64,000 nucleotides of DNA from 0-14-3-00-41-53 sp041500225 (GCA_041500225.1 JBGQLV010000007.1:1-64000), one strand, 5' to 3'; positions 53,383 through 63,000 are shown, numbered from the stretch's first letter. The notes: generated from the sequence alone by a model not told the origin. Numbers and translations: made by a program.

Positions 53383-54681
53383 TTATCCCTCTTCGATAAT
53401 TCCTTTTATAAGTCCCTCTGGTGTTGATTTGATCTTTCTTACAGGAATACCGAGTGCCTCTTCCATATCGTTTAAAGTTATATTATCCAGAAATATGTTT
53501 TCTTCATTAAGGACTACATCAGGTATAAGTATCATTTCATGACCTTCTATTTTGTCCAATACTGCTTTTATTACATCTCTCCCTGTTAACAGTCCTGCAA
53601 CAGTTACAGATGCACCAAAAAACTTGTTCTCAACACGTACTGTATCAATAATAGTAAGGCTTTCTTTTTCAGAGAGTCTTTCTATAGATTTTTTAAGAAA
53701 AGGATAGAATGACGTGCCGGTAAAGATAAGAATTTTCTTTTTAAGCTGAAATGTCTTGGGAAGTTTAAGTTTTTTTACCTGATTCATAAAAAGTGGTACC
53801 ATCCCGACTCCATTTTCTATCTGATGCAGATCTCCATATTCCCTGAGGGTAGGGAATGAACGTTCTGCCTTTAAATATAACTCATCCGCCCCGTATACGA
53901 CAGGGTTGCCATGTCTTTTCCTAAACCTCTTCTGAAATGATTCTATGATTTTTATTGCATATTCAGCATCTACCTTTTCAACAGGTCGAATGCCATGTTT
54001 TTTGTACATAGTCAGGCCAACGGGCACAACTGCAATGGACAGGACATAAGGATAAAACCTGTAAAGATCACTGAGCGTCCGCTGCAGTTCTTCGCCATCG
54101 TTGCAACCCGGACAAAGGACAACCTGTAAATTAAACCTTATCTTGTTGTCAGTAAAGAATTTGAGTTCTTTAAGGATGTCCGTAGCCTTTGCATTTCCGA
54201 GGAGCCTGTTTCTTAAAGTCCTGTTTGTTGAATGGACAGAAATATATAGCGGACTTAACCTCTGCTCAATAATACGTCTTCTGTCTTCTTTGGTCATATT
54301 TGAGAGGGTGATATAATTTCCATAAAGGAAGGACATCCTGTAGTCTTCGTCTTTTATGTAGAGTGTTTTCCTTAGACCTTTTGGAAGCTGTTTGACGAAA
54401 CAGAAGATACAATTGTTTTTGCACGTCATGATTTTAAAAGGTTTAAAATCTATACCAAATTCCTTACAATCCTTCCGGGATACAAGGATGTTAATATTTT
54501 TCCCACCCCGTTTTATTTCTATCTTGAGGTTATCCTCGCTGGAGTAAAATATGAAGTCAATAGGGTCACGAAGTTTATGTGAATTTACAGAGAGAAGTAT
54601 GTCGTCGGGAAGAAAACCTGATTTTTCGGCCAGACTACCGGGATAAATATTATCTATCTTTATGCCATGTTCAGCCTGCAT
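53383..54681 (-). CDS. Radical SAM protein with PDZ and DUF512 domains
   Basis: A 432-residue radical SAM enzyme. The N-terminal PDZ-like part (IYPGSLAEKSGFLPDDILLSVNSH) is followed by the cluster motif CKNNCIFCF (CX3CX2C) and a C-terminal DUF512 domain. This family is conserved in many bacteria; the reaction is unknown. Overlaps pgsA by 11 bases. Upstream of it is a 185-base gap without features. Confidence 0.9.
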   Translation of the reverse strand: MQAEHGIKIDNIYPGSLAEKSGFLPDDILLSVNSHKLRDPIDFIFYSSEDNLKIEIKRGGKNINILVSRKDCKEFGIDFKPFKIMTCKNNCIFCFVKQLPKGLRKTLYIKDEDYRMSFLYGNYITLSNMTKEDRRRIIEQRLSPLYISVHSTNRTLRNRLLGNAKATDILKELKFFTDNKIRFNLQVVLCPGCNDGEELQRTLSDLYRFYPYVLSIAVVPVGLTMYKKHGIRPVEKVDAEYAIKIIESFQKRFRKRHGNPVVYGADELYLKAERSFPTLREYGDLHQIENGVGMVPLFMNQVKKLKLPKTFQLKKKILIFTGTSFYPFLKKSIERLSEKESLTIIDTVRVENKFFGASVTVAGLLTGRDVIKAVLDKIEGHEMILIPDVVLNEENIFLDNITLNDMEEALGIPVRKIKSTPEGLIKGIIEEG

Positions 54682-55210
54682 GTGTTAGTTTTAATCCTCT
54701 GTAAATATAGTGAAGTCCGGAGAGTATTGTAATGCCTGCAGTTATCCATAGAAGAAGACTTGGCAAGTCAGGCAGTAAAGGCAGATTAATATGGATAAGG
54801 ACATAAGCGATGAGTATACTTTGCATCAATATTGTAACTTTGCCAAGCATTGACGGTTCGACTATTGATCTGCCGGAAATAAGATAAAGGAGAAACCAGC
54901 CTATAATGATGATGATGTCCCTGCTTATAACCGTTATTGTAAGCCATTTGGGTGTCCAGCCGTAGATGGACAATATAATAAATGCGGTAACAAGCAGAAA
55001 TTTATCTGCCAGTGGGTCGAGGAATGTGCCCAGTGCGGTCTTCTGGTTTTTAAGACGTGCAAAGAGACCATCAAATATATCTGTGAGTGCTGCGAATATA
55101 AACAGATAGAGGGAATAGTCATAGCGTTTGTATATTATTGAGGTTATAAATACAGGGATGATAACTATCCTGGTTATTGTTAATGTGTTGGGTATGTTCA
55201 ATACCCCCAC
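54671..55210 (-). CDS. pgsA: CDP-diacylglycerol-glycerol-3-phosphate 3-phosphatidyltransferase
   Basis: Makes phosphatidylglycerol phosphate in the membrane. 179 residues, several membrane helices, and the CDP-alcohol motif DIFDGLFARLKNQKTALGTFLDPLADK (DG...AR...G...D...D). Confidence 0.94.
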   Translation of the reverse strand: MGVLNIPNTLTITRIVIIPVFITSIIYKRYDYSLYLFIFAALTDIFDGLFARLKNQKTALGTFLDPLADKFLLVTAFIILSIYGWTPKWLTITVISRDIIIIIGWFLLYLISGRSIVEPSMLGKVTILMQSILIAYVLIHINLPLLPDLPSLLLWITAGITILSGLHYIYRGLKLTHAG

Positions 55211-55300
55211 GGTAATGCCTCCACTTTAAGACAGTTGCAAGTTACATTTACATGTTTCTTGATCTTGTTACTTGCTAACCACCACTTGGTTTTTTTTAAA

Positions 55301-56377
55301 TTATGGGATATTAAAAGGTAATCCTTGAAACCTGAGTTTCAAACCAAGTCTATTATAACATCCGTTATCTATTTTTCCATTCATAAAGGATATTAATGTT
55401 GTTGTATGACACTTCTCGACAGCGAAACTATTTTTCGTTGACCCATATAAGGATGCTAAGAAATGCCTTCTTGCAGCGGCCTTCCTGCCTTTTAGTAGGG
55501 CGATTTCTCCAAGTCCAAGCCTGCAGTAAACTGTACCTCTCGGATCTTTTGTTTTTTTAAAGAGCAGCATTGCCTTGATAAAGTTATTACGTGCATTGTT
55601 TAATTTCCCCGTCATCTTATAAGTTGTCCCGAGACTCCATAGAGTATAAGAATAGCTTACCTTGTCACCAATCCTTTTATATAGTCTGATCGCCTTTCTG
55701 AAATTAGCAAGGGCACGTTTATAATCCTTTATCATCCTGTAAGCATTTCCTGTACCACAATAGGAATAAGCCCTTCCAAATATATCTTTGATATCGGAAA
55801 ATAATCTGTGTGCAGAGGTATAGTACTTGAGGGAATCTCTAAATTGTCCTGCAATACGGGATGTACCGCCGAGACCACACAGGCAGTAACCGATACCATG
55901 GACGTCTTTAAGAGATTTAAATATTTTATAGGATTCCCTGAACATTTTGATTGCGCCTATGATGTTTCCCTTTATCCTTAAGGCTCCCGCCTCTGCCCAT
56001 AGCGTAAAGGCAAGTCCCTGGCTATCGCCTTTTCTCTGGTACACCCGCCTTGATTCACGGATAAGTTTTATTGCTTCCTTCCATTTACCCAGTGCCCTTA
56101 ATGAAAGACCCAACCCAACCTTTGCATCAGCAGCCTTAATCGAATCCTTTATTTTCTTAGCAAGCCCGATTGCATTTGCATAGCTTTTTGCAGCAAGGTC
56201 AAAATTGCCCACCATTCTGTAAGTATCGCCCAGAGAAAGCATACAGTGAAACATTCTGTCCATGTCACATATTTTGGTGTATCCCTGCAATGCCTTTTTG
56301 AACAGTCTGAGAGATTGTGGGTAAAAAGACTTTTCTCTTAGCTTTTCTGCATTGTAAAGAATATTATCTATTTCCAA
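55301..56377 (-). CDS. TPR-repeat protein
   Basis: A 358-residue protein almost wholly made of TPRs, about eight units (ALANFRKAIRLYKRIGDKVSYSYTLWSLGTTYKMTGKL). No membrane or enzyme domain. It resembles Rap/LGN-type TPR scaffolds. Overlaps rpe by 14 bases. Partner unknown. Confidence 0.88.
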   Translation of the reverse strand: MEIDNILYNAEKLREKSFYPQSLRLFKKALQGYTKICDMDRMFHCMLSLGDTYRMVGNFDLAAKSYANAIGLAKKIKDSIKAADAKVGLGLSLRALGKWKEAIKLIRESRRVYQRKGDSQGLAFTLWAEAGALRIKGNIIGAIKMFRESYKIFKSLKDVHGIGYCLCGLGGTSRIAGQFRDSLKYYTSAHRLFSDIKDIFGRAYSYCGTGNAYRMIKDYKRALANFRKAIRLYKRIGDKVSYSYTLWSLGTTYKMTGKLNNARNNFIKAMLLFKKTKDPRGTVYCRLGLGEIALLKGRKAAARRHFLASLYGSTKNSFAVEKCHTTTLISFMNGKIDNGCYNRLGLKLRFQGLPFNIP

Positions 56378-57023
56378 CGATTTCTCTAAATTGTTTAATG
56401 GTCGTTCCGTAGTTTTTAGAATTAAAAAAGGCAGAACCCATCACAAGGATGTCTGCGCCGGCAGATATAATGTCTGCTGCATTCTCGAGTTTTATCCCAC
56501 CATCTACCTCAATAAGAGTTGGGAACCCTTTCTCCCTGAGGAGGTTTTTTAAAGTCTTTATCTTGTCGATGATTTGTGGAATAAAGTCCTGTCCGCCAAA
56601 ACCCGGATTTACAGACATCAGGAGAGCAATATCAGCATCCGGTAGTATGTGTTCCAGGCTCCATATAGGTGTTGCAGGATTAAGCGAAACGCCGGCCTTT
56701 ATTCCGCTTTCCTTTATGCGTTGAATTGTCCTGTGCAGGTGCACAGAAGCCTCATAATGGACTGTCAGGTAATCCGCGCCTGCTTTTATGAAATCCCTTA
56801 GATATTTGTCTGGTTCCTCGATCATCAGATGGACATCGAGTGGTAAAGGGGTAATCTTACGGATAGATTTTACTATAGATGAACCTATGGTTATGTTAGG
56901 GACAAAATGACCGTCCATAATATCAATGTGGAGCATGTCAGCCCCTGCTGCTTCAGCTGCTTTTATCTCTTCCCCGAGTTTCAGAAAATCGGCAGAAAGT
57001 ATTGAAGGTGCTATCTTGATCAT
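56364..57023 (-). CDS. rpe: Ribulose-phosphate 3-epimerase
   Basis: A TIM-barrel epimerase of the pentose phosphate pathway. 219 residues with APSILSADFLKLGEE, MLHIDIMDGHFVPNITIG, VHYEAS, MSVNPGFGGQDFIP and EVDGGIKLENA. Part of a run with PASTA, DUF116, fmt and def. Confidence 0.96.
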   Translation of the reverse strand: MIKIAPSILSADFLKLGEEIKAAEAAGADMLHIDIMDGHFVPNITIGSSIVKSIRKITPLPLDVHLMIEEPDKYLRDFIKAGADYLTVHYEASVHLHRTIQRIKESGIKAGVSLNPATPIWSLEHILPDADIALLMSVNPGFGGQDFIPQIIDKIKTLKNLLREKGFPTLIEVDGGIKLENAADIISAGADILVMGSAFFNSKNYGTTIKQFREIVGNR

Positions 57024-57059
57024 ATTTCCCCCGGAAATCCAAAATCTATAATTAAATAT

Positions 57060-57791
57060 TCAGAACAGCTTCAAATAAATTGTATCTCCAGCCTTTACCC
57101 GCCTACCAGGTTCCGGTTTTTGTGTCTCTATTTCTTCTCCTGAGCCTTCAGTCTCTATTTTAAGATTCAGCTTTTTTATGATGTCTTTTGCTTGTTCAAA
57201 AGACATCCCTTTAAAATCAGGGCAGTGATAGATTACATCATAAGGGCCGAGACTGACAAGTACTGTGATATGATCACTCACCTCCTCATCAGGTCCGGGT
57301 TTTTGAGCTACAATTTTGTCCTTTTCGACTGTATCTGAATGTACCATTATTACCTTTGCTATCTTCAATCCTTTCTGAAGCAGCATAGGTTCAGCATTTA
57401 ATAGTGTTTCGTTTACGAGCATCGGAACTGACTTTACCCTTGGTCCTTTGCTGATGACGACCTTTATGCCCCTTCGTTCTTTTACTTTATTTCCTGCCGG
57501 GACATCCTGTCTGAGTATGTTTCCTGGTGGGACGGCAGGATCATAATCTTCACCTTCAATCTTGAGATAGAGTCCATTCCTTGTGAGCAGCTTGTTTGAT
57601 TCTAAAGGGCTTTTTCCGTAAAGATTAGGTACCTCGACTGTCCGGCTGAAACTCAGGACCTTGAAAGTAAGATAACCGAAGATAAGGCCGAGGAATATGA
57701 ATGCAAGAATATAAAAAGGAAACTTTATTAAATTACTTGTTTCTTTATGCAAAATTTTACTCGGAAGAAATTTTTCTCTTATCTTATTCAT
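57060..57791 (-). CDS. PASTA-domain membrane protein
   Basis: A 243-residue protein with one N-terminal membrane helix (FPFYILAFIFLGLIFGYLTF) and three PASTA repeats (VEVPNLYGKSPLESNKLLTRNGLYLKI type). PASTA domains bind peptidoglycan fragments; there is no kinase domain here. It sits in the def-fmt-rpe run common in this group of bacteria. Confidence 0.9.
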   Translation of the reverse strand: MNKIREKFLPSKILHKETSNLIKFPFYILAFIFLGLIFGYLTFKVLSFSRTVEVPNLYGKSPLESNKLLTRNGLYLKIEGEDYDPAVPPGNILRQDVPAGNKVKERRGIKVVISKGPRVKSVPMLVNETLLNAEPMLLQKGLKIAKVIMVHSDTVEKDKIVAQKPGPDEEVSDHITVLVSLGPYDVIYHCPDFKGMSFEQAKDIIKKLNLKIETEGSGEEIETQKPEPGRRVKAGDTIYLKLF

Positions 57792-57814
57792 TTTCTATGT
57801 ATCTCAAAAAAACT

Positions 57815-58351
57815 TTAATTATAAGGAACCTTACCAAAAAACTCTATTGCCTCTTTGACTTTTGCTAAATCAACTTTGGTATTAAGGCATGGTCCGAAAG
57901 GCCGTTCGTTTGTTATTCCCAATATCGGAAGTGGATACGTATCAACTATTCCGCTACTCAGGTCGTTTTCGCATGCAACGGCAACTACTGCTTCTGGTTT
58001 TATATCATTTATAATTCTCCTTGCAAGGGAACCTCCTGTTGCAACAAAAAGTTGTAAATGATTTTCATCAGCAATCTGAATCAGGTCTTTTATCTCACAT
58101 CTGCCGCATCCTTCACAATTATAGATGTTATATGTAAGCCTGATGGCGCATTTGTCTATCTGGAGGCAGTGCGGTAATAGAAGCAATATCTTTTTTGTCT
58201 TAGGCCTTTCTCTTTTAACAAGTTTATTATTAAAGTTAATGATAAACTTCTGATAAGCCTCTTTTTTATTTTTCATGAAAGAGCCGGCGAGCATAAGGAG
58301 CGGGTATAAAATTTTAAGAGTAAACCCTCTAACCCATCTACGACTCATCAA
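57815..58351 (-). CDS. DUF116 protein
   Basis: A 178-residue protein with an N-terminal hydrophobic segment and the DUF116 cysteine pattern (NCEGCGRCEIKDL, AVACENDL, GPCLN), likely metal- or cluster-binding. Often next to fmt, as here; it overlaps fmt by 14 bases. Function unknown. Confidence 0.9.
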   Translation of the reverse strand: MMSRRWVRGFTLKILYPLLMLAGSFMKNKKEAYQKFIINFNNKLVKRERPKTKKILLLLPHCLQIDKCAIRLTYNIYNCEGCGRCEIKDLIQIADENHLQLFVATGGSLARRIINDIKPEAVVAVACENDLSSGIVDTYPLPILGITNERPFGPCLNTKVDLAKVKEAIEFFGKVPYN

Positions 58352-59261
58352 AAAAAGCTCCCTCTTTTAATCGTCTCCCCTGGAGGAAGGCTTTAGCAGA
58401 CATTGGTATCTTGCCCTCTGGCTGCAATTCAATTATCGAGATTAATCCTTCTCCTGTACCAACTATAAGTTCTTCGCCTGTCTTCTCAACCCTGCGAGGT
58501 ATACCAGAGCCTTCAAGCATCTTTACCCTGGTAATTTTAATCCTTTCTTTATTTAAATAACAATAGGCACAAGGCCAAGGATACATACCACGGACAAAGT
58601 TAAATATCTCTGTTGCAGTTTTTGACCAGTTAAGCCTTCCATCCTCCTTTTTGAGAGGAGGGGCATAACCTGGAGTTCCCTTCTGAGGAATTGGTTTAAT
58701 ATATCCACTTCTTATACCTTTTATAGTTCTAATCAATAAAGATGCGCCTTTCTCTGCAAGCTTATTGCCAAGGGTCTCTGCATTATCATCAGAGGATATT
58801 TCTGTCTCTTCCTGTAACAGGATATTACCTGTGTCAAGTCCTTCATCCATAAGCATTGTAGTTATACCTGTCTTCTTTTCACCATTAATTATCGCCCACT
58901 GGATTGGAGCTGCTCCTCTGTATTTCGGCAGCAGCGAGGCATGTACATTGATACAGCCATGTGAGGGAAGTCTGAGAATCTGTGCAGGCAATATCTTTCC
59001 ATATGCAACAACAACAATGATTTCAGGCATTATTTTAGAAAGCCCGTTAAGAAATAAAGGGTCTTTTATATTAACTGGCTGTAAAATCTTAATTCCTCTA
59101 TCAATAGCAAGTTCTTTAACTGGTGAAGGGGAGGATACACGACCTCTTCCTTTTTTTTTATCAGGCTGTGTAACAACTGCAATAACCTCTTCCTCTGATT
59201 GAAGGAGTGCAACGAGTGAGGGGATAGCAAATGCAGGCGTGCCAAAGAATATTATACGCAT
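58338..59261 (-). CDS. fmt: Methionyl-tRNA formyltransferase
   Basis: Formylates initiator Met-tRNA. 307 residues with IIFFGTPAFAIPSL, the formyl-binding SLLPKYRGAAPIQWAI and DTGNILLQ. Pairs with def, 44 bases upstream. Confidence 0.97.
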   Translation of the reverse strand: MRIIFFGTPAFAIPSLVALLQSEEEVIAVVTQPDKKKGRGRVSSPSPVKELAIDRGIKILQPVNIKDPLFLNGLSKIMPEIIVVVAYGKILPAQILRLPSHGCINVHASLLPKYRGAAPIQWAIINGEKKTGITTMLMDEGLDTGNILLQEETEISSDDNAETLGNKLAEKGASLLIRTIKGIRSGYIKPIPQKGTPGYAPPLKKEDGRLNWSKTATEIFNFVRGMYPWPCAYCYLNKERIKITRVKMLEGSGIPRRVEKTGEELIVGTGEGLISIIELQPEGKIPMSAKAFLQGRRLKEGAFFDES

Positions 59262-59305
59262 TTAAAAGATCCTAAAATGGCAGGTAGCATACCTCAAAAG
59301 TTTTT

Positions 59306-59818
59306 TTATTCCTTCTTGTCTTTTAAAGACTTCTTATATCGTCTTTTGAAAAATTCTCTTTTAATTGGGCTCATCCTGTCAATAATAAGAAGCCCGTCGA
59401 GATGGTCTATTTCATGCTGCAGAGCTCTGGCGAGAAGACCTGTACCTTCTATCTCCACAGTCTTTCCTTCTCTATTAAGGCCCCTGACATAGACTCGCTC
59501 AGCCCTTTTTATAGTTGTCATATATCCAGGAATACTCAGACATCCCTCTTCATCCTCAACTATGCCTTCTTTTTCAATAATCAAGGGATTTATCAGGACT
59601 ATAAGTGGTTTCTTGTCTTCTTTCAGACTTATATCTATTACGCATACTCTCTTCGGAATACCTACCTGATTGGCTGCAAGCCCCACACCCCTTGCGGCAT
59701 GCATAGTTTCTATCATGTCTACTATAAGATGCTGAGTATGAGCGTCTATACTTTCTACAGAAGCAGCCTTTTGTTTTAGAATCTTTTCAGGATATTTTTT
59801 TATAGTGAGTAAGGCCAT
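59306..59818 (-). CDS. def: Peptide deformylase
   Basis: Removes the N-formyl group from new proteins. 170 residues with GVGLAANQVG, EEGCLSIPG and the metal site QHEIDHLDGLL. Divergent from thrS. Confidence 0.97.
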   Translation of the reverse strand: MALLTIKKYPEKILKQKAASVESIDAHTQHLIVDMIETMHAARGVGLAANQVGIPKRVCVIDISLKEDKKPLIVLINPLIIEKEGIVEDEEGCLSIPGYMTTIKRAERVYVRGLNREGKTVEIEGTGLLARALQHEIDHLDGLLIIDRMSPIKREFFKRRYKKSLKDKKE

Positions 59819-59872
59819 GTTTTATTATAAAACATTTCAATGGGATATGTCTGAGTGAAAGCCGTTGATAAA

Positions 59873-59955
59873 TTGAAATATAAGAATAAAATTGTGTATT
59901 ATACTCGTTATATCGGATAGCAGGAAATACTATCCGTATAATTTTTATCCGGAGG
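59873..59955 (+). promoter_or_regulatory. thrS promoter and leader hairpin
   Basis: TTGAAA (59873-59878) and TATTAT (59897-59902) are 18 bases apart. A hairpin CGGATAG/CTATCCG (59914-59936) follows, then TATAATTTTTATCC and the GGAGG SD at 59951. The ATCCG copy beside the SD could also pair with CGGAT, so the hairpin may control thrS translation. Confidence 0.5.
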
Positions 59956-59962
59956 TTTTTAG

Positions 59963-61705
59963 ATTAAGATTATCAATTTTGATTCTAAAGAGGACAGAGA
60001 GATTTACAGACACAGCGCATCGCATATAATGGCCCATGCTGTGAAACAACTCTTTCCTGATGCAAAACTTGCGATAGGTCCTGCTATAGATGAAGGTTTT
60101 TATTATGATTTTGATATAGACAGGGCTTTTACACCGGAAGACCTTTCTTCGATAGAAAAAAAGATGTCAGAGGTAATAAAACAGGACAATCCATTTGTGC
60201 GCAAGATTGTTTCAAAAGAAAATGCAATCGAACTATTTAGAAAAATGGGCGAGGATTATAAGGTCGAACTTCTTGAAGAAATAACAGACAAAGAGGTCTC
60301 CCTGTATGAAGAAGGTAGTTTTGTAGACCTCTGCAGGGGACCGCATATCGATTCTACAGGCCGGCTCTCTGTATTTAAACTGTTGAGTATTGCAGGTGCA
60401 TACTGGCGCGGAAATGAGAAAAATAAGATGCTCCAGAGGATTTATGGTACAGCCTTTACAGAGGAAAAGGACCTGAAGAAATACCTCAATTTCCTTGAAG
60501 AGGTTAAGAAGAGGGACCACAGAAGGCTTGGTAAGGAACTTGACCTGTTCAGCATCGGTGAAGAGATAGGGGCCGGGCTTATCATCTGGCACCCAAACGG
60601 TGCATTGGTAAGAAGGGCAATAGAAGATTTCTGGTTAGATGAACACTATAAGGCAGGTTACAAAATTCTTTATACACCGCATATAGCTAAACTCAATCTT
60701 TGGCAGAAAAGTGGCCATCTCGATTTTTACAGGGAGAATATGTATTCTCCAATGGAGATTGAAGGGACAGCCTATGAAATTAAACCCATGAATTGTCCTT
60801 TCCATATTCATGTATATAAAAATTCGTTAAGGAGTTACAAAAACCTTCCAATAAGATATGCTGAGTTAGGAACGGTTTACAGATATGAACGCTCTGGTGT
60901 CCTGCATGGGCTTTTACGTGTCAGAGGTTTTACACAGGATGATGCACATATATTCTGCAGAGAAGATCAGATAGAGGATGAGATACTGAAAGTCCTTGAG
61001 TTTACACTTTTCATACTGAGGATATTTGGGTTTGAGCACTATGATGTTTACCTTTCAACAAGACCTGAAAGATATGTTGGAAGCCTTGAGAACTGGGAAA
61101 GGGCAACCAATGCCCTTAAAGGGGCACTTGAGATAAAAGGACTTTCTTATGAGATAGACATAGGTGAAGGTGTTTTTTATGGTCCTAAGATAGACATAAA
61201 GGTCAAGGATTCACTAAACAGGCCATGGCAGTGCAGCACTATTCAGGTTGATTTCAATAACCCCGAAAGGTTCGACATGACTTACAGAGGAAGTGACGGT
61301 AAAGAACACAGACCGATAATGATACACAGGACATTGATGGGGTCTTTAGAAAGGTTCTTCGGGATACTTATAGAGCATTATGCAGGCGCATTTCCTTTAT
61401 GGCTTGCACCTGTGCAGGTTGAGGTTCTTACAATCGCAGAAAGACATGCGGATTATGCGATTGCATTATCAGAAAAGTTAAGATCAGAGGGAATAAGGAC
61501 TGAGTTAAATATTGATAACGAAAAGATTGGCTATAAGATCAGGAGCGCCGCTGTAAGAAAGGTACCATTTTTGATTATAATAGGGGATAAAGAAGTTTCA
61601 GAAAAAAAGGTTACTGTTAGAAAACGCTCAGGCGAAAACATTGGCCCATTTACAACAGATGAATTTATCGGAATGATAAAAGACAAAGAAAAAGACAGGG
61701 TTTAA
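59963..61705 (+). CDS. thrS: Threonyl-tRNA synthetase lacking the TGS domain
   Basis: Charges tRNA-Thr. The editing domain (RHSASHIMAHAV, then DLCRGPHI) is followed by the class II core (MNCPFHIHVYK) and anticodon-binding domain. 580 residues; the usual N-terminal TGS domain is absent. A stop at 59960 and a GGAGG 7 bases before ATT 59963 leave ATT as the only start consistent with the RHSASH motif; the next ATG (60029) lies inside it. AUU starts are restricted by IF3. Confidence 0.92.
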   Translation: MKIINFDSKEDREIYRHSASHIMAHAVKQLFPDAKLAIGPAIDEGFYYDFDIDRAFTPEDLSSIEKKMSEVIKQDNPFVRKIVSKENAIELFRKMGEDYKVELLEEITDKEVSLYEEGSFVDLCRGPHIDSTGRLSVFKLLSIAGAYWRGNEKNKMLQRIYGTAFTEEKDLKKYLNFLEEVKKRDHRRLGKELDLFSIGEEIGAGLIIWHPNGALVRRAIEDFWLDEHYKAGYKILYTPHIAKLNLWQKSGHLDFYRENMYSPMEIEGTAYEIKPMNCPFHIHVYKNSLRSYKNLPIRYAELGTVYRYERSGVLHGLLRVRGFTQDDAHIFCREDQIEDEILKVLEFTLFILRIFGFEHYDVYLSTRPERYVGSLENWERATNALKGALEIKGLSYEIDIGEGVFYGPKIDIKVKDSLNRPWQCSTIQVDFNNPERFDMTYRGSDGKEHRPIMIHRTLMGSLERFFGILIEHYAGAFPLWLAPVQVEVLTIAERHADYAIALSEKLRSEGIRTELNIDNEKIGYKIRSAAVRKVPFLIIIGDKEVSEKKVTVRKRSGENIGPFTTDEFIGMIKDKEKDRV

Positions 61706-61830
61706 AAATTTGTATTTAGATTTTTTATTGTTAATAGTATAATTTCAATTGCTCGATTTAAAAGTTTATTGCTTGTGGAATTCGACAATAGGTTTATAAA
61801 TTAGATGTTTTAAAATCAGGAGGTGAAAGT

Positions 61831-62325
61831 ATAAGCAAAGATATAAGGGTTAACGCACAGATAAGGGCTAAGGAGGTCAGGCTTATAGATTTCGATGGGA
61901 ACCAGCTCGGTATAGTACCAATAAATGATGCATTAAGGATTGCCGGCGAGAGAGGACTTGATCTTATAGAAGTAGCATCAAATGTTATCCCTCCGGTTTG
62001 CAAGATACTCGATTTTGGGAAATACAGGTACCAATTAAGCAAGAGACAGACTCAGAGGAAGACAATTGATGTTAAAGAGATTAAGATCAGGCCTCAAATA
62101 ACAGAACATGACCTTGGGCTGAAGGTGAAAAGTATCAGACGTTTTCTTGATGAGGGTAACAAGGCAAAGGTAACGATGTTTTTTAAGGGTAGGGAGATTG
62201 TCAGACGAGACCTCGGGATGAAGGTATTCGGGAGAATAACCCAGTTGCTTACCGGAAAGTTTAACCTTGAACAGGCGCCAAGGCTTGAAGGTAATCACAT
62301 AACAATGGTCATTGCATCAAAATAA
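61831..62325 (+). CDS. infC: Translation initiation factor IF-3, with AUA start
   Basis: Prevents premature subunit joining and checks start codons. 164 residues with RVNAQIRAKEVRLIDFDGNQLG, PPVCKILDFGKYRYQ and RPQITEHDLGLKVKSI. No ATG, GTG or TTG lies in frame between the TAG at 61789 and the IF-3 homology. GGAGG (61819-61823) lies 7 bases before ATA 61831, which is therefore the start. E. coli infC starts AUU for IF-3 self-control. Confidence 0.92.
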   Translation: MSKDIRVNAQIRAKEVRLIDFDGNQLGIVPINDALRIAGERGLDLIEVASNVIPPVCKILDFGKYRYQLSKRQTQRKTIDVKEIKIRPQITEHDLGLKVKSIRRFLDEGNKAKVTMFFKGREIVRRDLGMKVFGRITQLLTGKFNLEQAPRLEGNHITMVIASK

Positions 62326-62397
62326 ATAAGAAGTAAGAAGTGAAATCATAACTTCCCAATTCCTATTTCTCATTTTACAGTTTATTAGGAGGATAAG

Positions 62398-62595
62398 ATG
62401 CCAAAGCTTAAGACCCACAGGGGGGCGGCAAAGAGATTTAAGGTGACAGGTACAGGTAAGATAAAAAGGTGGAGCGGTTATAAGGGCCATCTTCTCACAG
62501 GTAAATCTGCAAAAAGGACGAGAAGGCTCAGGACAGCATCTTTAGTTTCTGATAGCGAATGTGTTAACATTAAGAGACTTTTACCTTATTTATAA
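62398..62595 (+). CDS. rpmI: Ribosomal protein L35
   Basis: 65-residue basic 50S protein: PKLKTHRGAAKRFKVTGTGKIKR. AGGAGG before the ATG. Standard infC-rpmI-rplT order. Confidence 0.96.
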   Translation: MPKLKTHRGAAKRFKVTGTGKIKRWSGYKGHLLTGKSAKRTRRLRTASLVSDSECVNIKRLLPYL

Positions 62596-62600
62596 AAATA

Positions 62601-62632
62601 ATTACTAATTGAGAATTACTAATTAAGAATTT
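62601..62632. repeat. Heptamer-type repeat between rpmI and rplT
   Basis: Units of seven bases based on TTACTAA, TTGAGAA, TTACTAA, TTAAGAA lie just before the rplT SD. Confidence 0.6.
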
Positions 62633-62644
62633 GAGGAGGAATAG

Positions 62645-62992
62645 ATGCCGAGGGCAAAGGGTGGATTCAAGACGAGGAGAAGAAGGAAAAAGATATTAGA
62701 GAAGGCAAAAGGGTACTACGGAGCTAAAAGCCGCCTTTACAGAGTTGCGACAGAAGCTGTCGATAAGGCACTGCAATATGCTTATAAGGATCGTAAGGTA
62801 AAGAAGCGTGAGTTCCGTTCTCTCTGGATTGCCAGGATAAATGCTGCTGCACGTGCGCTTGGGCTGAGTTACAGCCAGTTTATGTTAAAGCTGAAAAAGG
62901 CAAACATAGCATTAAACAGGAAGGTACTTGCAGATATGGCCTACAATGATCCTTCTGCTTTCAGTCAACTCGTAGAGAAAGTGAAAAATTGA
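62645..62992 (+). CDS. rplT: Ribosomal protein L20
   Basis: 115-residue 50S protein: PRAKGGFKTRRRRKKILEKAKGYYGAKSRLYR and YKDRKVKKREFRSLWIARINAAAR. GAGGAG before the ATG. Confidence 0.97.
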   Translation: MPRAKGGFKTRRRRKKILEKAKGYYGAKSRLYRVATEAVDKALQYAYKDRKVKKREFRSLWIARINAAARALGLSYSQFMLKLKKANIALNRKVLADMAYNDPSAFSQLVEKVKN

Positions 62993-63000
62993 AGTAAGAA

